Shown in pieces: positions 53,747 to 64,000 of a stretch of 64,000 nucleotides of DNA; the stretch's first letter is position 1, and the number at the start of each line of letters is the position of its first letter. The notes beneath the pieces were generated by a model, which saw only the letters and a program-made list of their open reading frames with translations, did no database searches and was not told the DNA's origin. Made by a program: the position numbers and the translations under genes. Location: the NCBI GenBank assembly GCA_003133225.1, contig PKWL01000041.1, forward strand, positions 186,151 to 250,150, read 5' to 3'. Source of the stretch: Janthinobacterium sp. (GTDB lineage: Bacteria > Pseudomonadota > Gammaproteobacteria > Burkholderiales > Burkholderiaceae_D).

Positions 53747-55038
53747 CATCACTGCACAATCGCCACCTCGATCCACTGATCCTAAAGGGCTTGGACGGCA
53801 AGAACTGGCATTTGGAAGACTATGTCGGGCGCGGCGGCTACAGCGCCTTGAAACGCATTGTCGACGAAAAAATCACGCCTGAGCAAATCATCGCCGACCT
53901 GAAGGCGTCCTCCTTGCGCGGGCGCGGCGGCGCAGGCTTTCCTACCGGCCTCAAATGGAGCTTCATGCCGCGCCAGTTCCCGGGCCAGAAATACCTCGTC
54001 TGCAATTCCGACGAAGGCGAGCCGGGGACCTTCAAGGATCGCGACATCATTCGCTACAATCCGCACGCGCTGATCGAGGGCATGGTCATCGGCGCCTACG
54101 CGATGGGCATCACGGTCGGCTACAATTATATTCACGGCGAAATTTTTGCCGAGTACGACCTTTTCGAAGAAGCGCTGGAAGAGGCTCGGTCCGGCGGCTT
54201 CCTGGGCGATAACATCTTGGGTAGCGAGTTCAGCTTCCAGTTGCACGCGCATCACGGTTACGGCGCTTATATCTGCGGCGAAGAAACGGCGCTGCTCGAA
54301 TCGCTGGAAGGAAAAAAAGGCCAGCCGCGCTTCAAGCCGCCATTTCCCGCCTCGTTCGGCCTGTACGGCAAGCCGACCACGATCAACAACACGGAAACCT
54401 TCGCGGCCGTGCCCTTTTTGCTTAACATGGGCCCGGAGAAATACGCGGCCTTGGGCCGGCCAAACAACGGCGGCACCAAGATTTTCTCGATTTCTGGCGA
54501 TGTGGCCTTGCCCGGCAATTACGAAGTGCCGCTCGGTACGCCGTTCGCCAAACTGCTGGAATTGGCCGGCGGCATGCGTGACGGCAAAAAGATCAAGGCC
54601 GTCATCCCCGGCGGTTCGTCGGCTCCCGTCATCCGCGGCGAGCTCATGATGAACACCGACCTCGATTACGACTCGATCGCGAAAGCCGGTTCCATGCTTG
54701 GCTCGGGCGCCGTGATCGTGATGGATGAGACGCGCTGCATGGTCAAGTCGCTGCTGCGCCTGTCGTATTTTTATTTCGAAGAGTCGTGCGGTCAGTGCAC
54801 TCCGTGCCGCGAAGGCACGGGCTGGATGTACCGCATGCTTGAGCGCATCGAGCATGGCGCTGGACGCGCCGACGACCTGGACTTGCTCAATTCGATCGCC
54901 GACAATATCCAGGGGCGCACCATTTGCGCACTTGGCGACGCGGCGGCGATGCCGGTGCGGGCCTTCATCAAGAATTTCCGGGAAGAATTTGAATATCACA
55001 TCGAGCACAAGCATTGCTTAGTGCCCGCTTACATCTAA
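53743..55038 (+). CDS. nuoF: NADH-quinone oxidoreductase subunit F
   Basis: [36 protein letters not shown]. Confidence 0.98.
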   Translation: MTSLHNRHLDPLILKGLDGKNWHLEDYVGRGGYSALKRIVDEKITPEQIIADLKASSLRGRGGAGFPTGLKWSFMPRQFPGQKYLVCNSDEGEPGTFKDRDIIRYNPHALIEGMVIGAYAMGITVGYNYIHGEIFAEYDLFEEALEEARSGGFLGDNILGSEFSFQLHAHHGYGAYICGEETALLESLEGKKGQPRFKPPFPASFGLYGKPTTINNTETFAAVPFLLNMGPEKYAALGRPNNGGTKIFSISGDVALPGNYEVPLGTPFAKLLELAGGMRDGKKIKAVIPGGSSAPVIRGELMMNTDLDYDSIAKAGSMLGSGAVIVMDETRCMVKSLLRLSYFYFEESCGQCTPCREGTGWMYRMLERIEHGAGRADDLDLLNSIADNIQGRTICALGDAAAMPVRAFIKNFREEFEYHIEHKHCLVPAYI

Positions 55039-55060
55039 GCTCGGTCAGGTAACGATCACC

Positions 55061-57394
55061 ATGGTTGAAATCGAAATAGACGGCAAAAAAGTCGAAGTCC
55101 CTGCGGGTAGCATGGTGATGGACGCTGCCAACAAATTGGGTACCTACATCCCCCATTTTTGCTACCACAAAAAATTGTCGATCGCTGCGAATTGCCGCAT
55201 GTGTCTGGTCGAAGTGGAAAAGGCGCCCAAGCCTTTGCCCGCTTGTGCGACACCGGTTTCGGCCGGCATGGTCGTGCACTCGAACAGCGAGAAGGCGGTG
55301 CAGGCGCAAAAAAGCGTGATGGAGTTTTTGCTCATTAACCATCCGCTCGATTGCCCGATCTGCGATCAAGGCGGCGAATGCCAGCTGCAAGATCTGGCCG
55401 TCGGTTACGGCAACGGCGAGTCGCGCTACCAGGAAGACAAGCGCGTGGTGGTGCCCAAGGACGCCGGGCCTCTCGTGTCGATGCGCGAGATGGCGCGCTG
55501 CATCCAGTGCACGCGTTGCGTGCGTTTTGGCCAGGAGGTGGCGGGCATCATGGAGCTGGGCATGCTGGGTCGGGGCGAACATTCCGAGATCACCACGTTC
55601 GTCGGCCAAGCCGTCAACTCCGAAATGTCGGGTAACATGATCGACCTTTGCCCGGTCGGCGCCTTGACGTCGAAGCCATTTCGCTACAGCGCCCGCACTT
55701 GGGAATTGTCGCGTCGCAAATCGGTCAGTCCGCACGATGGCTTAGGCAGCAATCTGATCGTTCAGGTCAAGAACGGCAAAGTGATGCGCGTCTTGCCGCT
55801 GGAAAATGACGCCATCAATGAATGCTGGATTTCCGACAAGGATCGCTTTTCCTACGAAGGCGTCAACAGCGCCGAGCGCCTGACCAAGCCCATGCTCAAG
55901 CAGGGCGGTCAGTGGAAGGAAGTCGATTGGCAAACGGCGCTGGAATACGTGGCGCACGGCTTGAAAAACATTAAGGCCGAACATGGCGCCGATGCCATCG
56001 GCGCTCTGGCGACACCGCATTCGACAGTGGAAGAACTGGCGATGCTGAAAAAACTCGTGCATGCTCTCGGCTCGGACAGCATCGACTTCCGTCTGCGCCA
56101 GCTTGATTTCGCCTTGGATGGCGAAGTCAAGCCGTGGCTGGGCATGCCAATTGCCGCATTCGGCCAACTCGAGCGCGTCTTCGTGATCGGATCGTTCCTG
56201 CGCAAGGATCATCCATTGCTGGCAACGCGTTTGCGCAGCGCAGTCAAGGGCGGCGCCCAGTTGTCGATCCTGCACGCGGCCGACGACGAATTGCTGATCC
56301 CGGTAGCCAACAAGATCATCGCCGCGCCCGCAGACTGGCTGGCGGCATTGTCCGAAGTCGTCGTCGCGGTTGCCAAAGCGAAGGAAATCTCCGCGCCCGC
56401 CGGCTTCGAGCACATCACGGCATCGTCTGCCGCCGTCAAGATTGCGGCGAGCCTCATGGCCGGCGCCCACGGCGCGGTCCTGCTCGGCAACGCGGCCACG
56501 CACCATGCGCAGGCGTCAAGCCTGCACGCGGCGGCGCAATGGATCGCGCAGCAAACGGGGGCCAAACTAGGGTACCTGACGGAAGCGGCCAACACGGTCG
56601 GCGCTCATCTCGTTGCCGCCACCGCCAAAAATCCGGTGCCGGCATTTTCCGCGCCGAAAAAAGCGTACCTCCTGCTCAACGCGGAACCGGAACTCGACAG
56701 CGCCAACCCGCAAGCGGCCCGCGCCGCGCTCGACCAAGCCGAGATGGTGATCGCGATGTCCGCCTTCCAGCATGGCTTGGAATACGCCGATGTCTTGCTG
56801 CCGATTTCGCCATTTACGGAAACCTCGGGCACCTTCGTCAATTGCGAAGGTCGTGCGCAAAGTTTCAACGGCACGGTCAAGCCGCAAGGCGAGACGCGCC
56901 CGGCCTGGAAAGTGTTGCGCGTGTTGGGCAACATCCTCGGCCTGGCAGGATTTGACTACGAGACTTCGGAGGCGATCCGCGACGAAGTGCTGGGCCAGGG
57001 CGTGACCGATTTGTCCGCGCAACTGAACAACCTGTCGCAAAAGACCTTGCAGGCGGCGACGTTTGCAGCGCCGGCGGCAGCGTTGCAACGGCTTGCCGAC
57101 GTGCCTATCTATTTTGCGGACGCTGTGGTGCGCCGCTCCGAGCCTTTGCTAAACACGCAAGACGGTCAAGCGCCCAAGGCGTGGCTGTCGCCAAAGCTGG
57201 CGCAGCAGATGGGCATTGGCGCCGGTGACAAGGTCAAAGTGACGCAGGGCGCCGCCAGCGTGGTGCTGACGGCGGCGATCGGCGCCGGACAAGCAGATAA
57301 CGTCGTGCGCGTGGCGGCGGCTCATGCATCGACCGCGACCCTAGGTGGTATGTTCGATTCCATTACAATTGAAAAAGCCGGGGAGAAATTCTGA
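55061..57394 (+). CDS. nuoG: NADH-quinone oxidoreductase subunit G
   Basis: [2Fe-2S] N-terminus, [28 protein letters not shown]. Confidence 0.97.
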   Translation: MVEIEIDGKKVEVPAGSMVMDAANKLGTYIPHFCYHKKLSIAANCRMCLVEVEKAPKPLPACATPVSAGMVVHSNSEKAVQAQKSVMEFLLINHPLDCPICDQGGECQLQDLAVGYGNGESRYQEDKRVVVPKDAGPLVSMREMARCIQCTRCVRFGQEVAGIMELGMLGRGEHSEITTFVGQAVNSEMSGNMIDLCPVGALTSKPFRYSARTWELSRRKSVSPHDGLGSNLIVQVKNGKVMRVLPLENDAINECWISDKDRFSYEGVNSAERLTKPMLKQGGQWKEVDWQTALEYVAHGLKNIKAEHGADAIGALATPHSTVEELAMLKKLVHALGSDSIDFRLRQLDFALDGEVKPWLGMPIAAFGQLERVFVIGSFLRKDHPLLATRLRSAVKGGAQLSILHAADDELLIPVANKIIAAPADWLAALSEVVVAVAKAKEISAPAGFEHITASSAAVKIAASLMAGAHGAVLLGNAATHHAQASSLHAAAQWIAQQTGAKLGYLTEAANTVGAHLVAATAKNPVPAFSAPKKAYLLLNAEPELDSANPQAARAALDQAEMVIAMSAFQHGLEYADVLLPISPFTETSGTFVNCEGRAQSFNGTVKPQGETRPAWKVLRVLGNILGLAGFDYETSEAIRDEVLGQGVTDLSAQLNNLSQKTLQAATFAAPAAALQRLADVPIYFADAVVRRSEPLLNTQDGQAPKAWLSPKLAQQMGIGAGDKVKVTQGAASVVLTAAIGAGQADNVVRVAAAHASTATLGGMFDSITIEKAGEKF

Positions 57395-58467
57395 TGGCTC
57401 TACCTGAATTCATCACTACCATTAATACCACGGGACAAGACCTGGTCGGTTATACCTGGCCTTTTTTCTGGACGCTGGCGAAAATTTTGTGCGTGACCTT
57501 GCCTTTGATGGGCCTGGTGGCTTACCTGACGTTATGGGAGCGCAAGCTGCTCGGCTGGATCCAGATCCGTATCGGTCCGAACCGCGTCGGCCCCATGGGT
57601 CTGTTGCAACCGATCGCCGATGCGATGAAGCTGTTGTTCAAGGAAATCATCATCCCGGCCAAATCGAACAAGGTTCTGTTCGTGATCGGTCCGATCATGA
57701 CCATCATGCCGGCCCTGGCCGCCTGGTCGGTGATTCCATTTGGTCCGGAAGTGGTGCTAGCGAACGTCAACGCCGGCCTGCTGCTCTTGATGGCGGTGAC
57801 GTCGATTGAAGTCTACGGCCTCATTATTGCCGGCTGGGCCTCGAACTCGAAATACTCGTTCATCGGCGCCATGCGGGCCTCGGCCCAGATGATATCGTAC
57901 GAAATCGCCATGGGCTTCGTGCTGGTGATCGTCCTCATGGTGTCGGGCAGCTTAAATCTCACCGATGTCGTCAATGGCCAGGCGCACGGCTATTTCGCGA
58001 GCAAGGGCCTCAACTTCCTGTCTTGGAACTGGTTGCCGCTGCTGCCAATCTTCGTCGTCTACCTCGTGTCCGGTCTGGCCGAATGCAACCGCCACCCGTT
58101 CGACGTCGTCGAGGGCGAATCGGAAATTGTCGGCGGCCACATGGTGGAATACTCGGGCATGTCGTACGCCATGTTCTTCCTGTCCGAATACGCGAACATG
58201 ATCTTGATCAGTGTGGTGGCTTCCTTGCTGTTCCTGGGCGGCTGGTCGTCGCCTCTGGAAATGCTCAGTTTCATCCCGGGCTGGATCTGGTTGGGCATCA
58301 AGGCCTTCTGCGTCGTGTCCATATTCATCTGGACCCGGGGAACTTTCCCACGCTATCGGTTTGATCAGATCATGCGCCTTGGCTGGAAAGTGTTCATTCC
58401 CCTGACATTGGGCTATTTGGTCTTCGTCGCTGCCTGGATGCAGACATCCTGGAATATTTGGAAGTAA
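57394..58467 (+). CDS. nuoH: NADH-quinone oxidoreductase subunit H
   Basis: [33 protein letters not shown]. Confidence 0.98.
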   Translation: MALPEFITTINTTGQDLVGYTWPFFWTLAKILCVTLPLMGLVAYLTLWERKLLGWIQIRIGPNRVGPMGLLQPIADAMKLLFKEIIIPAKSNKVLFVIGPIMTIMPALAAWSVIPFGPEVVLANVNAGLLLLMAVTSIEVYGLIIAGWASNSKYSFIGAMRASAQMISYEIAMGFVLVIVLMVSGSLNLTDVVNGQAHGYFASKGLNFLSWNWLPLLPIFVVYLVSGLAECNRHPFDVVEGESEIVGGHMVEYSGMSYAMFFLSEYANMILISVVASLLFLGGWSSPLEMLSFIPGWIWLGIKAFCVVSIFIWTRGTFPRYRFDQIMRLGWKVFIPLTLGYLVFVAAWMQTSWNIWK

Positions 58468-58483
58468 GAGAGCGGACATACGA

Positions 58484-58972
58484 ATGGACAGAGTAAAAGA
58501 TTTTTTCGGCAGCCTGATGCTGCGCGAACTGCTAAAAGGGATGGCGCTCACGGGCAAGTACATGTTCGCGCGCAAAATCACCGTGCAATATCCGGAGGAG
58601 AAGACGCCGATCTCGCCACGCTTTCGCGGCCTGCACGCGTTGCGCCGTTATCCAAACGGGGAAGAGCGCTGCATCGCTTGCAAGTTGTGCGAGGCCGTAT
58701 GCCCGGCCATGGCGATCACGATCGAATCCGAGCAGCGCGCCGACGGGTCGCGCCGCACCAAGCGCTACGACATCGATTTGACGAAATGCATTTTCTGCGG
58801 TTTCTGTGAAGAGTCCTGCCCGGTCGATTCGATCGTCGAGACTCACATCTTGGAATACCACGGCGAAAAACGCGGCGATTTGTACTACACGAAAGAGATG
58901 CTGCTGGCCGTGGGCGATCGTTACGAAAGTGAAATCGGCGCCGCCCGTGCCGCCGACGCGCCTTATCGCTAA
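58484..58972 (+). CDS. nuoI: NADH-quinone oxidoreductase subunit I
   Basis: [32 protein letters not shown]. Confidence 0.98.
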   Translation: MDRVKDFFGSLMLRELLKGMALTGKYMFARKITVQYPEEKTPISPRFRGLHALRRYPNGEERCIACKLCEAVCPAMAITIESEQRADGSRRTKRYDIDLTKCIFCGFCEESCPVDSIVETHILEYHGEKRGDLYYTKEMLLAVGDRYESEIGAARAADAPYR

Positions 58973-59064
58973 TCGTCACGTCAGCGCGCGTCCATAGAGT
59001 CCGGGCGCGCGGATTCGTTAATCTGTATTCATACGTTAGTATTGATACGTTTTCTGGGTTTGTT

Positions 59065-59697
59065 ATGGAATTTAAAACTGCTTTGTTTTACGCATTCTCG
59101 GCCATACTCATCGTGGCCGCGACGCGCGTTATCACGGCCCGTAATCCGGTCCACGCCGCGCTCTTTCTGGTGCTGTCGTTTTTCTCTGCGGCCGGCATCT
59201 GGATGCTGCTGAAGGCGGAATTTCTCGCCATCGTCTTGGTTCTGGTCTACGTTGGCGCCGTCATGGTCCTGTTCTTGTTCGTCGTCATGATGTTAGACAT
59301 TAATATCGACAAGCTGCGCGAGGGCTTCTGGGGCTATTTGCCGCTGGCGGCCACCATCGGCGTTGTCATCGTGCTGGAAATGGCCTCGGTGCTGTGGCGC
59401 AGTTTCTGGGCCTTCGATCAGCAACCGCCTGCCGCCGCCGGCAACATCGGCGGCACCAAGGAACTCGGCTTGCTCATTTACACGCAATACATCTACGCGT
59501 TTGAAATTGCCGCCGCCGTGCTGCTAGTGGCCATTATCTCGGCCGTCGCGCTCACCATGCGCAAGCGTAAAGATTCCAAACATTTCGATCCGGGCCAGGC
59601 AGTGCGGGTGCGCCGCAACGACCGTCTGCGCATTGTCAAAATGGCGGCCGTGTCGACCCGCGCAGACGCCCCAGCAGCAGCCAAGGAGGCCGTATGA
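59065..59697 (+). CDS. nuoJ: NADH-quinone oxidoreductase subunit J
   Basis: [51 protein letters not shown]. Confidence 0.97.
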   Translation: MEFKTALFYAFSAILIVAATRVITARNPVHAALFLVLSFFSAAGIWMLLKAEFLAIVLVLVYVGAVMVLFLFVVMMLDINIDKLREGFWGYLPLAATIGVVIVLEMASVLWRSFWAFDQQPPAAAGNIGGTKELGLLIYTQYIYAFEIAAAVLLVAIISAVALTMRKRKDSKHFDPGQAVRVRRNDRLRIVKMAAVSTRADAPAAAKEAV

Positions 59698-60002
59698 CAT
59701 TATCGCTCGCACACTATCTGGTCCTGGGCGCGATCCTTTTCGCGATCTCCGTGGTCGGCATCTTTTTGAACCGCAAAAACATCATTGTGCTGCTGATGGC
59801 CATCGAGTTGATGTTGTTGGCGGTAAACACGAACTTCATCGCTTTCTCGCATTACCTCGGCGATGCGGCCGGGCAGGTTTTTGTGTTCTTTATCCTGACA
59901 GTGGCTGCCGCGGAATCGGCCATCGGTCTGGCGATTCTGGTGATCATGTTCCGCAATTTGGACACGATCAATGTAGAAGACTTGGATAGCCTCAAAGGCT
60001 AA
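59694..60002 (+). CDS. nuoK: NADH-quinone oxidoreductase subunit K
   Basis: 102 aa; [24 protein letters not shown]. Confidence 0.97.
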   Translation: MTLSLAHYLVLGAILFAISVVGIFLNRKNIIVLLMAIELMLLAVNTNFIAFSHYLGDAAGQVFVFFILTVAAAESAIGLAILVIMFRNLDTINVEDLDSLKG

Positions 60003-60038
60003 GTTTTAACCCTCGAATAATAACGATTAAGGTTCATC

Positions 60039-62111
60039 ATGGCGGGGCAACTTAACCCTAACCTCCTTCTTGCCATCCCTCTCGCGCCGCTGGCTGGCGC
60101 AATGATCGCGGGCTTGTTCGGAACCCAGTTCCTGGGTAATTTGGTCGGACGCAAAACGTCGCATACCGCGGCAATTGTGGGCGTACTGATTGCATTCGTT
60201 TTGTCGGTCCAGGCTCTGCTTGGCGTATTGGATGGCGCCAGCTTCAACGGCGTCATCTATAACTGGATGACGGTCGGCACCTTGAAACTCGAAATCGGGT
60301 TCCAGATCGACGCCTTGTCGGCGATGATGATGTGCGTTGTGACGTTCGTCTCGCTGATGGTGCATATCTACACGGTCGGCTACATGAAAGACGATGAAGG
60401 CTACAACCGCTTCTTCTCTTACATCTCGCTGTTTACTTTCTCGATGCTGATGCTGGTCATGGCCAACAACTTCCTGCAACTGTTTTTTGGTTGGGAAGCG
60501 GTCGGCTTGATGTCGTACCTGCTGATCGGATTTTGGTACACGCGCCCGACCGCCACCGTAGCTAGCATGAAGGCGTTCCTGGTCAACCGCGTGGGCGACT
60601 TCGGTTTCCTCTTGGGGATCGGCCTGCTGCTGTCTTACGCCGGTTCCTTGAACTACGGCGAAGTGTTCGCCCAGCGCGAGGCGCTCAGTGCGTTGACCTT
60701 GCCGGGCACGGACTGGATGCTGCTGACGGTGGCCTGCATTTGCCTCTTTATCGGTGCCATGGGCAAATCGGCGCAGTTCCCGTTGCACGTCTGGCTGCCC
60801 GACTCGATGGAAGGCCCGACCCCGATTTCCGCGCTGATTCACGCCGCGACCATGGTGACCGCCGGCATCTTCATGGTGGCGCGCATGTCGCCCCTGTTTG
60901 AATTGTCCGACACCGCCTTGTCCTTCGTACTGGTGATCGGCTCGATCACGGCGCTGTTCATGGGTTTCCTCGGTGTCATCCAGAACGACATCAAGCGCGT
61001 CATCGCTTACTCGACCTTGTCGCAGTTGGGCTACATGACGGTCGCTCTCGGTTCGTCGGCCTACTCGGTCGCCGTGTTCCATCTCATGACCCACGCCTTC
61101 TTCAAGGCGCTCTTGTTCCTCGGCGCCGGTTCCGTCATCATCGGCATGCACCACGATCAGGACATTCGCAACATGGGCGGCTTGCGTAAATACATGCCGA
61201 TTACCTGGATCACCTCCCTGCTCGGTTCCCTGGCGCTGATCGGCACCCCGTTCTTCTCCGGTTTCTATTCGAAGGACAGCATCATCGAAGCGGTAGCGGC
61301 CAGTCATATCTGGGGTTCGGGCTTCGCCAGCTTCGCCGTCATGGCCAGCGTGTTCGTGACCGCCTTTTATTCGTTCCGCTTGTACTTCGTCGTCTTCCAC
61401 GGCGCCGAGCGCTTTGGCAAGGCGCCGGCGCACGCCGCGCCGAGCGTGGCCACGGCCGCCCATGAAGCGCCGGTCGGGCACGAGGAAGAAGAAGTGGAAC
61501 ATCACGTCGGCTTGGCGCCAGGGCAAAAACCGCACGAATCTCCGTTCGTCGTGTGGTTCCCGCTCGTGATGCTAGCCATTCCTTCGGTCATCATCGGTTA
61601 CTTGACCATTGGCCCGGTGTTGTTCGGTGACTTCTTCAAGGGCGTTATTTTTGTCGCCGACAGCCACCGCGCGATGGAGGAGCTGGGCGCCGAATTCCAA
61701 GGCCCGCTGGCGATGGCTTTGCATGCCGTGACCAGCTTGCCGCTCTGGCTAGCCATCGCCGGCGTGGCGTCGGCCTATTATTGCTACATGATCAACCAGC
61801 GCGTGCCGGCTTGGTTTTTCTCTAAATTCCGCGGCTTGTACACGTTGCTCGACAATAAGTACTACATGGACAAGTTCAACAACGTCGTGTTCGCCGGCGG
61901 CGCCCGCTTGCTAGGTGATGGACTGTGGAATATCGGCGACAAGCTGCTGATCGACGGCTTAGTCGTCAATGGCAGCGCCAAGGTGGTGAGCTGGTTCGCG
62001 GCTCTGTCACGCTTGCTGCAGACCGGATACATCTATCATTACGCGTTTGTGATGATCCTTGGCGTGCTCGGTTTCCTGATCTATTTCCTGCCATTCTGGC
62101 CCGCTAAGTAA
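60039..62111 (+). CDS. nuoL: NADH-quinone oxidoreductase subunit L
   Basis: 690 aa; GWEAVGLMSYLLIGFW, GKSAQFPLHVWLPDSMEGPTPISALIHAATMVTAG. Confidence 0.98.
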   Translation: MAGQLNPNLLLAIPLAPLAGAMIAGLFGTQFLGNLVGRKTSHTAAIVGVLIAFVLSVQALLGVLDGASFNGVIYNWMTVGTLKLEIGFQIDALSAMMMCVVTFVSLMVHIYTVGYMKDDEGYNRFFSYISLFTFSMLMLVMANNFLQLFFGWEAVGLMSYLLIGFWYTRPTATVASMKAFLVNRVGDFGFLLGIGLLLSYAGSLNYGEVFAQREALSALTLPGTDWMLLTVACICLFIGAMGKSAQFPLHVWLPDSMEGPTPISALIHAATMVTAGIFMVARMSPLFELSDTALSFVLVIGSITALFMGFLGVIQNDIKRVIAYSTLSQLGYMTVALGSSAYSVAVFHLMTHAFFKALLFLGAGSVIIGMHHDQDIRNMGGLRKYMPITWITSLLGSLALIGTPFFSGFYSKDSIIEAVAASHIWGSGFASFAVMASVFVTAFYSFRLYFVVFHGAERFGKAPAHAAPSVATAAHEAPVGHEEEEVEHHVGLAPGQKPHESPFVVWFPLVMLAIPSVIIGYLTIGPVLFGDFFKGVIFVADSHRAMEELGAEFQGPLAMALHAVTSLPLWLAIAGVASAYYCYMINQRVPAWFFSKFRGLYTLLDNKYYMDKFNNVVFAGGARLLGDGLWNIGDKLLIDGLVVNGSAKVVSWFAALSRLLQTGYIYHYAFVMILGVLGFLIYFLPFWPAK

Positions 62112-62141
62112 GCTGACCTGATAATAAGAATACTGACAACC

Positions 62142-63644
62142 ATGATGCAGTCTACGATTTCTACTCTTCCTCCCTACCTGAGCCTGGCGATCTGGGCCCC
62201 GATCCTGTTTGGGCTCCTGATCTTGGCCTTCGGCCGTGACGACAAACCGGGCCAGGTTCGCGTCGCGTCCTTGGTCGCGTCCGTGGTCAGCTTTTTGTTC
62301 ACGCTGCCGCTGATCTCGCATTTTGACAATGCGGCGCACGGCATGCAGTTCGTCGAAAAGGCGCCCTGGATCGAACGCTTCAATATCATGTATTCGCTCG
62401 GCATCGACGGCCTGTCGCTGTGGTTCGTGCCTTTGACCGCGTTCATCACGGTCATCGTCGTGATCGCCGGCTGGCAAGTGATCGAGAAGCGCGTGGCGCA
62501 GTACATGGGCGCGTTCCTGGTCCTGTCGGGCCTGATGGTCGGCGTCTTTTGCGCGCTCGACGGCTTGCTTTTCTACTTCTTCTTTGAAGCGACCTTAATT
62601 CCGATGTTCATCATCATCGGCGTGTGGGGCGGACCCAACCGCGTGTACGCCGCGTTCAAGTTTTTCCTGTACACCTTCTTCGGCTCCTTGCTCACGCTGT
62701 TGGCGATTATCTACCTGTACAACCATTCGAACGGTAGCTTCGACATCCTGACCTGGCAGAACCTGCCGCTGACGATGCGCGAACAAATTTTCATATTCTT
62801 CGCCTTCCTGCTGGCATTTGCCGTCAAGGTACCGATGTGGCCGCTCCACACCTGGCTCCCGGACGCCCACGTGGAAGCGCCCACGGGCGGCTCCGTGGTC
62901 CTGGCCGCGCTGATGCTCAAGCTGGGCGCATACGGTTTCCTCCGTTTCTCGCTGCCGATTACGCCCGATGCCAGCCACTACCTGTCCGGCTTCATGATTA
63001 CCTTGTCCTTGATCGCCGTGATCTACATCGCTCTGGTCGCACTGGTCCAGGCCGACATGAAAAAGCTGGTTGCCTACTCCTCGATTGCGCACATGGGTTT
63101 CGTCACGCTGGGTTTTTTCATGTTCAATAACATGGCCATGCAAGGCGGTATCGCGCAAATGATCTCGCATGGCTTCGTCTCGGGCGCCATGTTCCTTTGC
63201 ATCGGCGTCTTGTATGACCGCATGCACTCGCGCCAGATCGCCGATTACGGCGGGGTCGTCAACCGCATGCCGAAATTCGCCGCCTTCTTCGTCTTGTTTA
63301 CCATGGCCAACTGCGGCTTGCCGGCAACCTCCGGTTTCGTCGGCGAGTTTATGGTGATCCTGGGCGCCGTCAAGTTCAACTTCTGGATCGGTATGGCAGC
63401 TGCGACCGCGCTCATTTTAGGGGCCGCCTACTCGCTGTGGATGGCCAAGCGCGTTATGTTTGGCAAGATTGCGAACCACCATGTGGCCGAGCTGACCGAC
63501 ATCAACAAGCGTGAGTTCTTCATGTTCACCTTGCTGGCGATCGCCGTCATGGCGATGGGTCTGTACCCGGCGCCGTTCACCGATACGATGCAAACTTCGG
63601 TCGCCGACTTGCTCCAGCAAGTTGCGCACTCGAAGCTGCCTTAA
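62142..63644 (+). CDS. nuoM: NADH-quinone oxidoreductase subunit M
   Basis: 500 aa; FAVKVPMWPLHTWLPDAHVEAPTGGSVVLAALMLKLGAYG. Confidence 0.98.
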   Translation: MMQSTISTLPPYLSLAIWAPILFGLLILAFGRDDKPGQVRVASLVASVVSFLFTLPLISHFDNAAHGMQFVEKAPWIERFNIMYSLGIDGLSLWFVPLTAFITVIVVIAGWQVIEKRVAQYMGAFLVLSGLMVGVFCALDGLLFYFFFEATLIPMFIIIGVWGGPNRVYAAFKFFLYTFFGSLLTLLAIIYLYNHSNGSFDILTWQNLPLTMREQIFIFFAFLLAFAVKVPMWPLHTWLPDAHVEAPTGGSVVLAALMLKLGAYGFLRFSLPITPDASHYLSGFMITLSLIAVIYIALVALVQADMKKLVAYSSIAHMGFVTLGFFMFNNMAMQGGIAQMISHGFVSGAMFLCIGVLYDRMHSRQIADYGGVVNRMPKFAAFFVLFTMANCGLPATSGFVGEFMVILGAVKFNFWIGMAAATALILGAAYSLWMAKRVMFGKIANHHVAELTDINKREFFMFTLLAIAVMAMGLYPAPFTDTMQTSVADLLQQVAHSKLP

Positions 63645-63669
63645 GAAAAATTAGACGGAACAAGCCTAC

Positions 63670-64000
63670 ATGAATACCACCAACATGATCCCGCTCTACG
63701 CAGAAATCTTTCTGCTGGTCGCCGCTTCCGCGATCTTGCTGATTGATATGTTCCTATCCGAGTCGCAGCGCTACGTCACCTACATCCTGTCGCTGCTGAC
63801 CTTGGTTGTTTGCGGCGCTTTCAGCTTGGCCGACTTTAACGCCGGCACGACCGTGTACACGTTCTCGAACATGTTCATTTCGGACCCGATGTCCAATCTG
63901 CTCAAGCTGTTTTCCTACCTCGCCGTCGGCTTGACCTTAATTTACTCGCGCACTTACGCCACCGACCGCGGCATGTTGAGCGGCAACCTGGGCGGCGAGT
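63670..64000 (+). CDS. nuoN: NADH-quinone oxidoreductase subunit N (partial at window edge)
   Basis: Open frame MNTTNMIPLYAEIFLLVAASAILLIDMFLSESQRYVTY... to the window end, following nuoM. Confidence 0.93.
   Translation, partial: MNTTNMIPLYAEIFLLVAASAILLIDMFLSESQRYVTYILSLLTLVVCGAFSLADFNAGTTVYTFSNMFISDPMSNLLKLFSYLAVGLTLIYSRTYATDRGMLSGNLGGE

Noticed and set aside
53782-55014. 410-aa minus-strand ORF antisense to nuoF
   Set aside because: Shadow ORF of nuoF; no recognisable motifs.
60027-61535. 502-aa minus-strand ORF antisense to nuoL
   Set aside because: Composition (His/Gln/Arg/Gly-rich) is typical of the shadow frame of a high-GC membrane-protein gene; nuoL on the + strand is unambiguous.

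Overview
The window is a roughly 60% GC chromosomal segment from a betaproteobacterium, probably Burkholderiales/Oxalobacteraceae-like (inferred from gene order and protein style). Most of it is well-populated housekeeping sequence. From left to right: hflK(partial)-hflC-hisZ-purA-phosphoribosyltransferase, convergent uvrB, and an aromatic aminotransferase. Next comes a six-gene, translationally coupled operon resembling hydrogenase-4/complex I (8484-15690). A tyrosine integrase, tRNA-Asn, and a short AT-rich accessory stretch follow; that stretch holds two lipoprotein genes, one of them cut by an intact IS256-family element with a readable 8-bp target duplication. Then a low-density zone with a VapC toxin and a damaged vapB, a phasin, a ChaC-like protein, a VOC protein, maleylacetoacetate isomerase and a divergent UDG-like protein. 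After that: iscR-iscS-iscU-iscA-hscB-hscA-fdx-iscX, a methyltransferase, ltaE, a pseudouridine synthase, an RDD/DUF3106/DUF3619/sigma-factor cluster, ilvB-ilvN-ilvC, a SIMPL protein, pssA, leuA, rpsO, pnp, a quinone oxidoreductase, tpiA, secG, tRNA-Leu(GAG), and a complete nuoA-M plus partial nuoN. The best candidate for a poorly understood system is the 8.5-15.7 kb operon. It encodes an Ehr-like (energy-converting hydrogenase-related) membrane complex whose large subunit has lost the CxxC ligands of both [NiFe] motifs (EAIAGDSS in place of ERxCGxCS; DLSYCGND in place of DPCxxCxD). Its ferredoxin and NuoB-like subunits are fused, and a 20-bp-phased direct repeat lies upstream. It sits in the same genome as a canonical complex I.
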